Assembly (NCBI RefSeq): GCF_964028355.1
Contig: NZ_OZ034761.1
Location: 62,001-126,000, forward strand
Source of the DNA: Wolbachia endosymbiont (group B) of Gerris lacustris
GTDB lineage: Bacteria; Pseudomonadota; Alphaproteobacteria; Rickettsiales; Anaplasmataceae
Length of the DNA stretch: 64,000 bases
Direction of reading: 5' to 3'
Numbering within the stretch: position 1 is the first letter of the stretch; each line of letters begins with the position of its first letter. Shown here piece by piece: positions 48,863 through 56,534 of this stretch. Position numbers and translations under genes: made by a program. The notes under the pieces were generated by a model. It ran no database searches. It had not been told where the DNA came from and saw nothing but the letters and a program-made list of their open reading frames with translations.

Positions 48863-48944
48863 TACCAATTCCCGCTATACAAGCAACGAATAGATAATAA
48901 TGGAAAAAAAGCCATACTGGAGTAAGTAAAATAGCGAGGTTTAG

Positions 48945-49544
48945 ATGGCATTAAGATCAAAATTATTGGATGAAAAAGTGGTGGAATCAGCAAAAGAGAT
49001 GCTGAAGAAAGTAAGAAATAATGCGTATGTTGCAAAAAAACTAAATGCTGTAATTGCAGCAAAAAAGCACAGTATAACAGCTGTAGCAAAAATATGTTGC
49101 ATTTCGAGAAAGGCAATTACTACATGGATAAAGCACATAAAATTTGGAAGAGAAGAAAAATTATTTTCTCCACCTCAATGCCGTAGAAAAACTATATTGA
49201 ACCAAAGTCAACTTGAACAAATTGAGGTGTGGATAGAGGAAAACCCCAATATTACTATTAGAGAAATGAGAATAAGAATCCAAGAAAGATTTGGTTTGAA
49301 TATCAGCAAATCCACAATACATCGTAATATGCAAAGAATGAAATTCTCATATATCACACCAAGACCAGTTCATAGTGGACAGGATAAAAATAAGCAAGAG
49401 GAGTTTAAAAAAAAAACCTCAATGAAACTATTGTCATGCATTCTGAAAAAGAGCTATTTTTCTTCGATGAATCACGGTTTGGTACACATTCAAAAGTTGG
49501 ACATGGGTGGTTTAAAAAAGGCAGTAGGACACAGGTTAAGGTAA
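48945..49544 (+). CDS. IS630 transposase, DNA-binding frame (copy E), frame altered by A10
   Basis: Same N-terminus as copy A except Arg to Cys in SPPQCRRKT, but the A10 tract throws the frame into ...FKKKTSMKLLSCILKK and a 199-aa non-native end. One-base slippage here cannot give the DDE fusion; loss of two A is needed. Confidence 0.8.
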   Translation: MALRSKLLDEKVVESAKEMLKKVRNNAYVAKKLNAVIAAKKHSITAVAKICCISRKAITTWIKHIKFGREEKLFSPPQCRRKTILNQSQLEQIEVWIEENPNITIREMRIRIQERFGLNISKSTIHRNMQRMKFSYITPRPVHSGQDKNKQEEFKKKTSMKLLSCILKKSYFSSMNHGLVHIQKLDMGGLKKAVGHRLR

Positions 49545-49951
49545 AATTAGGTAGGGAAAATTTTTATCTCTATAGTGCAGTTAATCCCAGAAATGGAGAG
49601 AATTTTAGCTTATTTGCACCAAACGTCAACACTGCTTGTATAAATATATTCCTTGAACAGATGTCGCAATATTTAGGAATACGAAAGGCTTTTCTCGTGA
49701 TGGATTGCGCTAGTTGGCATAAGTCAAAAAGTTTAAAGATACCTAAAAATATCGAAATTATATACCTACCACCATACTCACCTGACCTCAATCCTGTTGA
49801 GAGGTTTTGGTTATATATAAAACAGAACATTTTGCGCAATAAAATCTACGATACAATTGTTCTGCTTGAGAGCGCTTTGTGTAAATTTATTACCTCTCTT
49901 TCCCCTTCCACGGTTAAACAACTCTGCAATGCTTCTTATTTGGTTCATTAA
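49436..49951 (+). CDS. IS630 transposase, DDE frame (copy E)
   Basis: DDE frame from MHSEKELFFFDESRFG onward, triad complete. The region just upstream of this ATG is altered by the A10 tract. Confidence 0.85.
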   Translation: MHSEKELFFFDESRFGTHSKVGHGWFKKGSRTQVKVKLGRENFYLYSAVNPRNGENFSLFAPNVNTACINIFLEQMSQYLGIRKAFLVMDCASWHKSKSLKIPKNIEIIYLPPYSPDLNPVERFWLYIKQNILRNKIYDTIVLLESALCKFITSLSPSTVKQLCNASYLVH

Positions 49952-49966
49952 TAATGAGAGTTGGTA

Positions 49967-51102
49967 TTAGCATTTATTTTTAGCTGCTGAAAAGCTTTTT
50001 GAAAATTGCCACCTTGCTTACTTGCTGTTTGCAACTTACTGAGCATTGCATTAATTGCTGTACCTGCTTTTTCAGGAGTTTTACCTAGGCTAATGAAGCT
50101 ACTTGCTAAAGCTCCTGCTTCTACTGCAGTTAAACCAAATTGCCTTGCTGTACCACCGATTCTGTTTAGCGCAGGAATAATGTCTTTAGCTTTTGCTGCA
50201 GTGTTATCAGAAATATGATTTATTGCATCACCAATATTTGCCATTTCACCAATTTCAATTTGATAAATATTAGAAAGTTTAGCAATAGCATCTCCTGCCT
50301 CTTCTGCTGACATATCAAATGCAGTTGCCATTTTGGCCACAGTGTCTGTAAAAGTCGTAAGATCTTTGGCTTTAATACCAAGTTGACCACCACTTGCAGT
50401 AATTTGCGCAAGTTCTGCTGCAGATAGCGGAATTGTACGCGACATTTCCTTTAATGTTTCCCCAAGTTTTGTTAAGCCATTTACATCTGTATCTTCAAAC
50501 TTTACAACTTTCTTTACATCAGCCATGGCACTCTCAAAACTAATTGCAGCCTTAAGTGGTGCAGCAAGTGTGAGGCCAAGTGCTACAGCATCCATCATTT
50601 GAGCTCTAAAATTTGCTCTTTGCGCTAAAACTCCTTTACGTTTTTGCATTACGGAATTTAAAGCCGTATAGTTATTTTTAAGCTTTTCAATAGAAGAGCC
50701 AAGTTTAGCTTGGTCTCCAATAAGAGATTTTATATCTCTACCACTTTTACTGAACTCCGTGCGTAAATGGTGGAGAGCACTTCTTTTTTGTAAATAAGCT
50801 GTTTTAGCTTTCAGTGCCGCAGCTTTAGATTTTGTAAATTCATTTTGCAGGCTCTTACTTGGTGCTTCTGCATTTTTTATCTGTTTAGCCAGAGATTTTG
50901 TTTTTATTTCTAGCTCATTCCAAGAACGCCTAGCAAGCAGAGCATTGTGGCTGAGCTCTTTAAACTTGGATATTGATTTACTTGATGATTCAAGTTGTTT
51001 TATCGTACTACCAATACGAGAAAGCTGCTTCGTACTACCTGCTATCGTACTATTAAAACTGCTTTGCAGTATTGCTCCAATTACTATAGAAATTGCTTTC
51101 AT
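49967..51102 (-). pseudogene. phage tail tape measure protein, truncated by IS630
   Basis: P2 gpT-like tape measure. Seen: a long N-terminal coiled coil (about residues 20-150) and the conserved TP901-type core FESAMADVKKVVKFED...LAQITASGGQLGI...FDMSAEEAGDAIAKLSNIY...LGKTPEKAGTAINAML. Only about 379 native residues remain; relatives exceed 700. IS630 copy E cuts it at QLKINA and the rest of the gene is not in the window. ATG overlaps the E' stop. Confidence 0.9.
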
Positions 51103-51466
51103 TTGTATAATTTTCCGCTACTTTCAAACCAAGTAATAAATTCTTCAATATCCATATCAAGCCACTGATTGATTCCACCACCAACCATTGAGCTAAGCGA
51201 TAATACGCTCAGCCTCAAGTCTTCTGCTGAGACAAAAAACCTTGTAATGCTCCTTGAATCTTACTGTAGTCTGCAAGATCAAGCTCTTCTACTGCTTCTC
51301 TTGAAATACTTGCAAGATTTGCAATCAGTGCTACTTCTTTCCCTGCATCGCTATTACCCATACGTTCAACAGCTAAACGATCTCGAACTTTTGGGCGACG
51401 TAGAGTTATCTCTGAAACTAAAATTCCATCGATTTTTATTGGTTCAGTTAATTTAATTTTTTCCAT
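51099..51466 (-). CDS. tail assembly chaperone E+E' (frameshift product)
   Basis: The 83-aa gpE frame (51215-51466) can continue by a -1 shift at T TTT TTG into an extension reading VSAEDLRLSVLSLSSMVGGG...WLDMDIEEFITWFESSGKLYK, ending at 51099. The extended product is about 122 aa. This is the P2 E/E' and lambda G/GT arrangement, needed to assemble tails on the tape measure. The extension's stop overlaps the tape-measure ATG (ATGA), further support that it is translated. Confidence 0.82.
51215..51466 (-). CDS. tail assembly protein gpE (short form)
   Basis: 83 aa: IKIDGILVSEITLRRPKVRDRLAVERM followed by a helical end LADYSKIQGALQGFLSQQKT. Matches the phage tail assembly chaperone family (P2 gpE) in size, position between tail tube and tape measure, and in the slippery site at its end. 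Confidence 0.82.
   Translation of the reverse strand: MEKIKLTEPIKIDGILVSEITLRRPKVRDRLAVERMGNSDAGKEVALIANLASISREAVEELDLADYSKIQGALQGFLSQQKT
51233..51239 (-). promoter_or_regulatory. programmed -1 frameshift site (T TTT TTG)
   Basis: Heptamer TTTTTTG in the right phase (ggT TTT TTG) near the end of gpE. The same heptamer is used in phage P2 gene E. Confidence 0.8.
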
Positions 51467-51482
51467 TGTTTTACCCTTTTAG

Positions 51483-51986
51483 TTAAATTCCTAAGGCTGT
51501 ACGCATAGAAGTCATTTGATCAACACCATCGATCTTGCGAATCATATTCTCAGCATCAATTTCAATCAATTCTCTGCCATCAATAGTAAGCTTATAATAG
51601 TTGGCAGCTACAGTGCATTTTAGTGTTGCTTTTTCAGCAGGTTTCCAGCTACCAAAATCAAGTTCTTTAAAGAGCCCTCTTAAGTTAACTACTACAGATT
51701 CAGCTTCACTATTACTTCCTTGTAATCCTCCACGTAAAGTAAGAGAGACTGCATTATTGTCTATTAATCCAAAAAGTCTAAAGAGCTCAGAGTCATACTC
51801 AGCAAAAGTGAGCTCTGCTTCAAGTTTTTCCATTCCCATATCAATATTTATTGGAATATCCATACCACCAGCACGGTACTCCTCTGTTTTTATGGTAAGC
51901 TTTGGTAGCGTTATTTCATCTATTTTCCCTGCATAACCTCTACCATCAACGAATACGTTAAAATTCTTTAAAATCTTCGGTAACAT
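51483..51986 (-). CDS. phage major tail tube protein (FII)
   Basis: 167 aa, P2 FII family, forming the inner tube of a contractile tail. Seen: LPKILKNFNVFVDGRGYAGKIDEITLPKLTIKTEEYRAGGMDIPI and KLEAELTFAEYD. Normal length (P2 FII 172 aa). Lies directly after the sheath gene. Confidence 0.93.
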   Translation of the reverse strand: MLPKILKNFNVFVDGRGYAGKIDEITLPKLTIKTEEYRAGGMDIPINIDMGMEKLEAELTFAEYDSELFRLFGLIDNNAVSLTLRGGLQGSNSEAESVVVNLRGLFKELDFGSWKPAEKATLKCTVAANYYKLTIDGRELIEIDAENMIRKIDGVDQMTSMRTALGI

Positions 51987-52007
51987 TTTTTCCTCTTTTT
52001 TCCCTTT

Positions 52008-53192
52008 TTACAATATTGTACCACTCACGAGGTGTGACCTAAAAGTAATCTGCTCAGCTGGATATGGTGGTGTAAACTCAAAGTCAAAATACACTTTTCC
52101 GCTCGCAATATTTGTTGGTGTATTGAGTTCGGGTGTTGCATAACATTTTCCGCTGATAATAGCTCCTTGGGCTTTTAAATTGGCCAAATAAGAATTCACC
52201 CCCTCAATCACATCATCTATATAAGTTTTGGTAATATTGCGATCAACTGCCCATAAATGAGCTCGAAGTAGACTATCGTTGATTAAATCTGCAGTCCTTC
52301 TCACTGACAGAAAAGCCCATTTTGAGTCATTTGAACATGTTCTATTTCCCCAAAGCCTATAGCCATTTTGATGAATTATCGTTGTTACTTCATTTTCATT
52401 TAAGTGGTTTGCTCTACAATTTGTATTACCGAGCGTAAAATCAATAGGCCTGCTTGTGCCAACAATACCGTTTATTTCTTTATTTGAAGGTGAATGCCAA
52501 AATCCTTGTTCGCTATCTACTTTCGCTATTAAACCAGCTACAAATGGGCTAGACGGCAAAATTTCTTCTTTTCCTTCAATAAACACCTTAACCCATGGGT
52601 CAACAACGTAAACTCTTGAGCTACCTACACTTTTTCTCCATTTTATGGCTTCTTCATCATTGGTATTTGGTCCATCTGCAACTATTATTGCCCTTAGCTT
52701 TTCTGCTACTCCTATCAAAGCTGCTACTACTGGGTTTTTAGGATTTTCAGATTCAGGCAATTGATGAGTAAACTGAGGTGCAATTAGTATTCTTGGGGCA
52801 ACATGTATTATGCTTTCACTGCTGAGGAATGCTTGAATTCCCTGATATTTTCCAGTCTCTTCATCAACTCCACCAATTATATTTTGAATAGCTTCACTTT
52901 CTTCAACTCGAATAACTACTACTGTTGCACCAATTTGGGAAAATATTCCGTTTATTGCAGAAGGTAGTGTTCCACTTTTCCCAAGCTTTGCTGCTTCCTT
53001 TAAGCTTCCTGCTATTAATACTGGACTATTGAGTGGAAATTTTTGCTCATTAGCTTCAGGGGCAGTACCAATTACACCTATCACTGATGATTTAGCTGTA
53101 CGTACTGTCTTTGCTCCTGAGGTTACCTCAATAACATTTACGCCATGTAAAAATTCTTCAGCCATTTCTTTGTATTTTTTTCCTAAAATCAT
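52008..53192 (-). CDS. phage tail sheath protein (FI)
   Basis: 394 aa, P2 FI family contractile sheath. Seen: EFLHGVNVIEVTSGAKTVRTAKSSVIGVIGTAP, HVAPRILIAPQFTH, IDFTLGNTNCRANHLNENEVTTIIHQNGYRLWGNRTCS, and a C-terminal strand YFDFEFTPPYPAEQITFRSHLVSG. Normal length. Start overlaps the upstream gene by 35 bases. Confidence 0.94.
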   Translation of the reverse strand: MILGKKYKEMAEEFLHGVNVIEVTSGAKTVRTAKSSVIGVIGTAPEANEQKFPLNSPVLIAGSLKEAAKLGKSGTLPSAINGIFSQIGATVVVIRVEESEAIQNIIGGVDEETGKYQGIQAFLSSESIIHVAPRILIAPQFTHQLPESENPKNPVVAALIGVAEKLRAIIVADGPNTNDEEAIKWRKSVGSSRVYVVDPWVKVFIEGKEEILPSSPFVAGLIAKVDSEQGFWHSPSNKEINGIVGTSRPIDFTLGNTNCRANHLNENEVTTIIHQNGYRLWGNRTCSNDSKWAFLSVRRTADLINDSLLRAHLWAVDRNITKTYIDDVIEGVNSYLANLKAQGAIISGKCYATPELNTPTNIASGKVYFDFEFTPPYPAEQITFRSHLVSGTIL

Positions 53193-53718
53193 CGAGCAAA
53201 GTCTTTAGCTCATTTTCACTCTTGGCTTCTTCAATCTTTCTCTTGGCTAAATCTTCAAGCTCTTCACATTTCATTATTTCTTTTACTGCTTTTTTCACTT
53301 TTTCCTCAATTATTCTTGCCATTTCAATAACCGTAATACCACGGACTTTTGCTAAAGGTTCTATAATTTCTTTATCCTTTTCATTCATAGATTCTGGTGC
53401 TGCTAGAATGCTTTTTGCGGCTTTCGCTTGAATCTCATAAGATTTAGCTTTTTGGTGAGAATGACCTGCATATTGGTGAGTATGATTATCATAATAGAAA
53501 CGCATACTATCAAATGTACAAAGCTTCGCATTATCCAGTAACTCCTTTTGTATATCTTCTTTAGTACGCTGAGCAATTTCTCCTCCTTCTGTTAAACAAT
53601 AACTTTTTTGCCATTCAAAATTTTCTGGCGCTTCATACCAATCATTTCCAGCTGGTTTGCTTTTAAGCGTCGTTGTTTCTACTTGTTTGTTATGTTCAAA
53701 TCTAATATAAATTGGCAT
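53158..53718 (-). CDS. tail fibre assembly-like phage protein
   Basis: 186 aa starting MPIYIRFEHNKQVETT, with WYEAPENFEW, a TFDSMRFYYDNHTHQYAGHSH segment and a long charged helical C-terminus. N-terminus and position after the tail fibre suggest a fibre assembly or adaptor role, but no catalytic motif is visible. Start set at 53718 with GGAGAAAACC just upstream; a longer frame to 53766 overlaps the fibre gene. Confidence 0.65.
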   Translation of the reverse strand: MPIYIRFEHNKQVETTTLKSKPAGNDWYEAPENFEWQKSYCLTEGGEIAQRTKEDIQKELLDNAKLCTFDSMRFYYDNHTHQYAGHSHQKAKSYEIQAKAAKSILAAPESMNEKDKEIIEPLAKVRGITVIEMARIIEEKVKKAVKEIMKCEELEDLAKRKIEEAKSENELKTLLDDFRKKIQRNG

Positions 53719-53740
53719 TGGTTTTCTCCGTTTTCTAGTA

Positions 53741-55246
53741 TCAATTCCAGATTTTGTGGGTGGCATCTAATCCTGGGCATTGCCAAGCCCTGAGAGTCCT
53801 TTCCACATCTACTTCAAGTCCTGTAGTTAGAACATTGCTACGTATGTTATAAATCCCCCACTGAATAAATTGACCATAGTTGTGTACATAATTTGATGCA
53901 AGCATACCTTGACTAACTTGTGTTCTGGAATACAGATAAGATGATGTGTAAAGTAATATTGCAACTGTTTTTCCTGCTGGAATTTCTACATTGCCAGATC
54001 CGGCTAACTTGCTATCAGAACTCGTGTATTGGTAAACATTTTTCCATACTACTTTTGAAATACTTGATTTATTAGAATTAGTGTTATCAGGAGTTCCCAC
54101 AAATAATCCTGCTCCCCCATACTCCGTACTAGAATAAGATGATCCAACAAATTCCATTGTCTTATTTATGTTCACATTGGTTGTATTTTTTACAAATACT
54201 ACTCCAAGTGCAGCATATGGGTAATAGTATATCTCATCATAACTACCCGAAAAACTTTTTGTGCATAACTCTCCGTAAATAAATGTTCCTTTATTTCCCT
54301 CTATAAAATAGAGTTGTCTTGGCCGATAAAAACTAACGTAATCTGTATCGTATGTATGGCTACCTGCTAGTAATTGCAACATATAGTCGGTTTTTGTTAT
54401 ATCACTACTCCACCTTCCAAGCTCTGTTGTAAAAGTTCCGTGGCCAAAGTAATTATTTTTTCTTCCAAGTACACCAAATAAGAAAGGTAATGACCATGGT
54501 TCAACCATATTGCGCTTTCTTATTTCTTGTGTAAGCGACACTTTTAATTGATTATCTCGAGTCTTTACATCATTTGTAATAGATGTTCTTAATTGATCAT
54601 CTCTAGTTTTTACCTCATTAGAGATGTTTTTAATTCGAGTTTCTATTTCTCCTATAATTGATGAGCCAGATGGTACATCATTCACAGTACGGAAGTTATT
54701 CACTAAACCTTTAAGACCATCTTTATGACTGTTGCTAATACTGTTTATTGCTGCAATATTGGCATTCTTTCTCGTATCAAGTAGCGATATGTGTGAATCT
54801 GATGATGCTTTTAAAGTGTTTAAGGAATTATCCCTAAGCTTGTTGATTTCATTAACAGACTCTGTTTTTACTGCAGTTATGGACGATATTGAGTTTGTTT
54901 TGTTGCTGTTTATGTCACTTAAGTGTTTTTTTGCACTATCAAGAAGTTCTTTTAACTTACCATCAGTCATTTGCACAATTTCAGAAACCGCACTTTTGTC
55001 GACTATTGATTCCAATGCTTTAGCAAGATATGCTAATTGATCTGGTGTACTGTTTGCTACTAAATCCTTAAGTCTTTTTTGTAGTGCATCAATTATTCCT
55101 TTTACTTCAGTCATCTGCACAACGTTGGAAATAGCTTTTTTATCTGCTATCAATTCCAGCGATTTTGCAAGATATGCCAGTTGATCAGCTGTGCTACTTA
55201 CTGCTAAATCCTTTATCCTTTGGTATATTGCTTCTTTCATTCCCAA
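53741..55246 (-). CDS. phage tail fibre protein with duplicated N-terminal motif
   Basis: 501 aa. Residues about 15-50 and 62-97 are two copies of a motif STxDQLAYLAKxLExIxDKxAxSxxVQMT. A long helical, Asn/Ser-rich stalk with TRDDQLRTSI / TRDNQLKVSL repeats follows (to about 245). The C-terminal 250 residues form a Tyr/Ser/Gly-rich beta domain, likely receptor-binding. The organisation fits a tail fibre of a contractile phage. Confidence 0.8.
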   Translation of the reverse strand: MGMKEAIYQRIKDLAVSSTADQLAYLAKSLELIADKKAISNVVQMTEVKGIIDALQKRLKDLVANSTPDQLAYLAKALESIVDKSAVSEIVQMTDGKLKELLDSAKKHLSDINSNKTNSISSITAVKTESVNEINKLRDNSLNTLKASSDSHISLLDTRKNANIAAINSISNSHKDGLKGLVNNFRTVNDVPSGSSIIGEIETRIKNISNEVKTRDDQLRTSITNDVKTRDNQLKVSLTQEIRKRNMVEPWSLPFLFGVLGRKNNYFGHGTFTTELGRWSSDITKTDYMLQLLAGSHTYDTDYVSFYRPRQLYFIEGNKGTFIYGELCTKSFSGSYDEIYYYPYAALGVVFVKNTTNVNINKTMEFVGSSYSSTEYGGAGLFVGTPDNTNSNKSSISKVVWKNVYQYTSSDSKLAGSGNVEIPAGKTVAILLYTSSYLYSRTQVSQGMLASNYVHNYGQFIQWGIYNIRSNVLTTGLEVDVERTLRAWQCPGLDATHKIWN

Positions 55247-55431
55247 AAATTCAAAAAAGTTTCAAATCTAAATCGTTCAAAATTACTTTTCAGTTGATTA
55301 TGTTTATTTTCTCCCTTACTCATATCCTCATCTATTTTCTCTATAGCTTTTCGAATACGTACTACATCTTCCACTGCAATATTTTCTGGATGTGGTAGTG
55401 TATATCCTCGTTTGCTTTGGTCATTTGGCAT
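55237..55431 (-). CDS. small phage tail-module protein
   Basis: 64 aa starting MPNDQSKRGYTLPHPENIAVEDVVRIRKAIEKID, mostly helical. It begins four bases after the stop of the DUF4815-type gene and overlaps the tail fibre start. Conserved position suggests a linker or chaperone for the fibre. No firm function. Confidence 0.68.
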   Translation of the reverse strand: MPNDQSKRGYTLPHPENIAVEDVVRIRKAIEKIDEDMSKGENKHNQLKSNFERFRFETFLNFWE

Positions 55432-55741
55432 TGATTCAAGTAATAATCACTCGCAAATTTTTGACTTTAGGACGATAAACAACCGTTCCACTTAAAACCA
55501 ATTTTACCCTCGTCTCATTAGCACTAAAATTTGATAGTACATGAGTTCTCTCCACCCAGCTTTCTCCAATTGGTTTTCCTGATGTTAAATTTACTAATTG
55601 CCAATCCACGTTTTTTTGTACATATGCTTTAACATCTGCAGTGCCAGGTATCAGCGCATCATAGGTAATTGTTATCTTAGAACCTGTACATGATCTCAAG
55701 AAAGGAATAAACTAAGAGATAATGTATATAAGTTAGGATAT

Positions 55742-56074
55742 ATGAGGAGTGTATACCCAAGTGATATAAGTCGGGAAAGATTTGAGATTATATTACCAGA
55801 TCTAGAATCCTGTAGAAAAAAAACAAAACCAAGAAAACTGGATTTATATGAGTTATTTTGCGGTGTACTTTATGTGCTAAAAAGTGGCTGTCAGTGGCGA
55901 ATGCTACCAAAAGAGTTTCCAAAATGGCGCAATTGTTACGATTACTTCAAGAGATGGAGTAAAAAACCGAATGAAGATAGAGAAAGTGTTCTAGAAATTG
56001 TCTTAAAAAAAATTAGTTGGAGAGGTTCGTTTCAACAGTGGTCGGAATACAAAAACAAGCTTCTGCATCATTGA
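55742..56074 (+). CDS. IS5-type transposase, N-terminal frame (copy 3)
   Basis: 110 aa as in copy 1. Contains the A8 tract at about 56004-56012 where the shift into the catalytic frame is expected. Confidence 0.86.
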   Translation: MRSVYPSDISRERFEIILPDLESCRKKTKPRKLDLYELFCGVLYVLKSGCQWRMLPKEFPKWRNCYDYFKRWSKKPNEDRESVLEIVLKKISWRGSFQQWSEYKNKLLHH

Positions 56075-56534
56075 TGCTCAAAGTGTAAAAAACACCGATA
56101 TTGCTGAAGAAAAAGGTTATGATGCCGGCAAGAAAATTTCAGGAATAAAGCGTCATATTGCAGTAGATACGCAAGGTTTGCCACATGCAATTTATATTAC
56201 TACAGCTAATATCGGAGATCGTACTGCTGCTGTAGAGATGATTTGTAACGCAAGAAAAAATCTTTCCGAAGTTCAAAATATACTAGTTGATGCAGGTTAT
56301 ACAGGAGAAAATTTTGCAACTCAAATAAAAACGACTATTGGTGCAACCGTTGAAGTAATAAAACGAAGTGAATTACATACCTTTGTTGTATTGCCAAAAA
56401 GGTGGGTTGTAGAGCGTTCTTTTGCTTGGCTGGAAAAGTGTAGACGGTTATGGAAAAATTGCGAGCGTAAACTCAATACTAGACTACAAATGGTCGTTCT
56501 AGCTTTTACTGCCTTGCTCCTCAAAAGATTATGA
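56013..56534 (+). CDS. IS5-type transposase, catalytic frame (copy 3)
   Basis: Open from about 56013: VRFNSGRNTKTSFCIIDAQSVKN, then GYDAGKKISGIKRHI, VDAGYTGEN and VVERSFAWLEK. No independent ATG before 56178, so it is presumably made as a fusion with the N-terminal frame. Confidence 0.85.
   Translation, partial: LVGEVRFNSGRNTKTSFCIIDAQSVKNTDIAEEKGYDAGKKISGIKRHIAVDTQGLPHAIYITTANIGDRTAAVEMICNARKNLSEVQNILVDAGYTGENFATQIKTTIGATVEVIKRSELHTFVVLPKRWVVERSFAWLEKCRRLWKNCERKLNTRLQMVVLAFTALLLKRL

Larger units (their letters stand above)
48863..49966 (+). mobile_element. IS630-family element copy E (1104 bp) at a recombination junction
   Basis: One base longer than other copies because the A9 tract is A10. 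Left flank is IS256 (TAA); right flank is the phage tape-measure gene (TTA). The flanks come from different loci, so this copy is probably the product of recombination between two IS630 elements. Confidence 0.9.
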
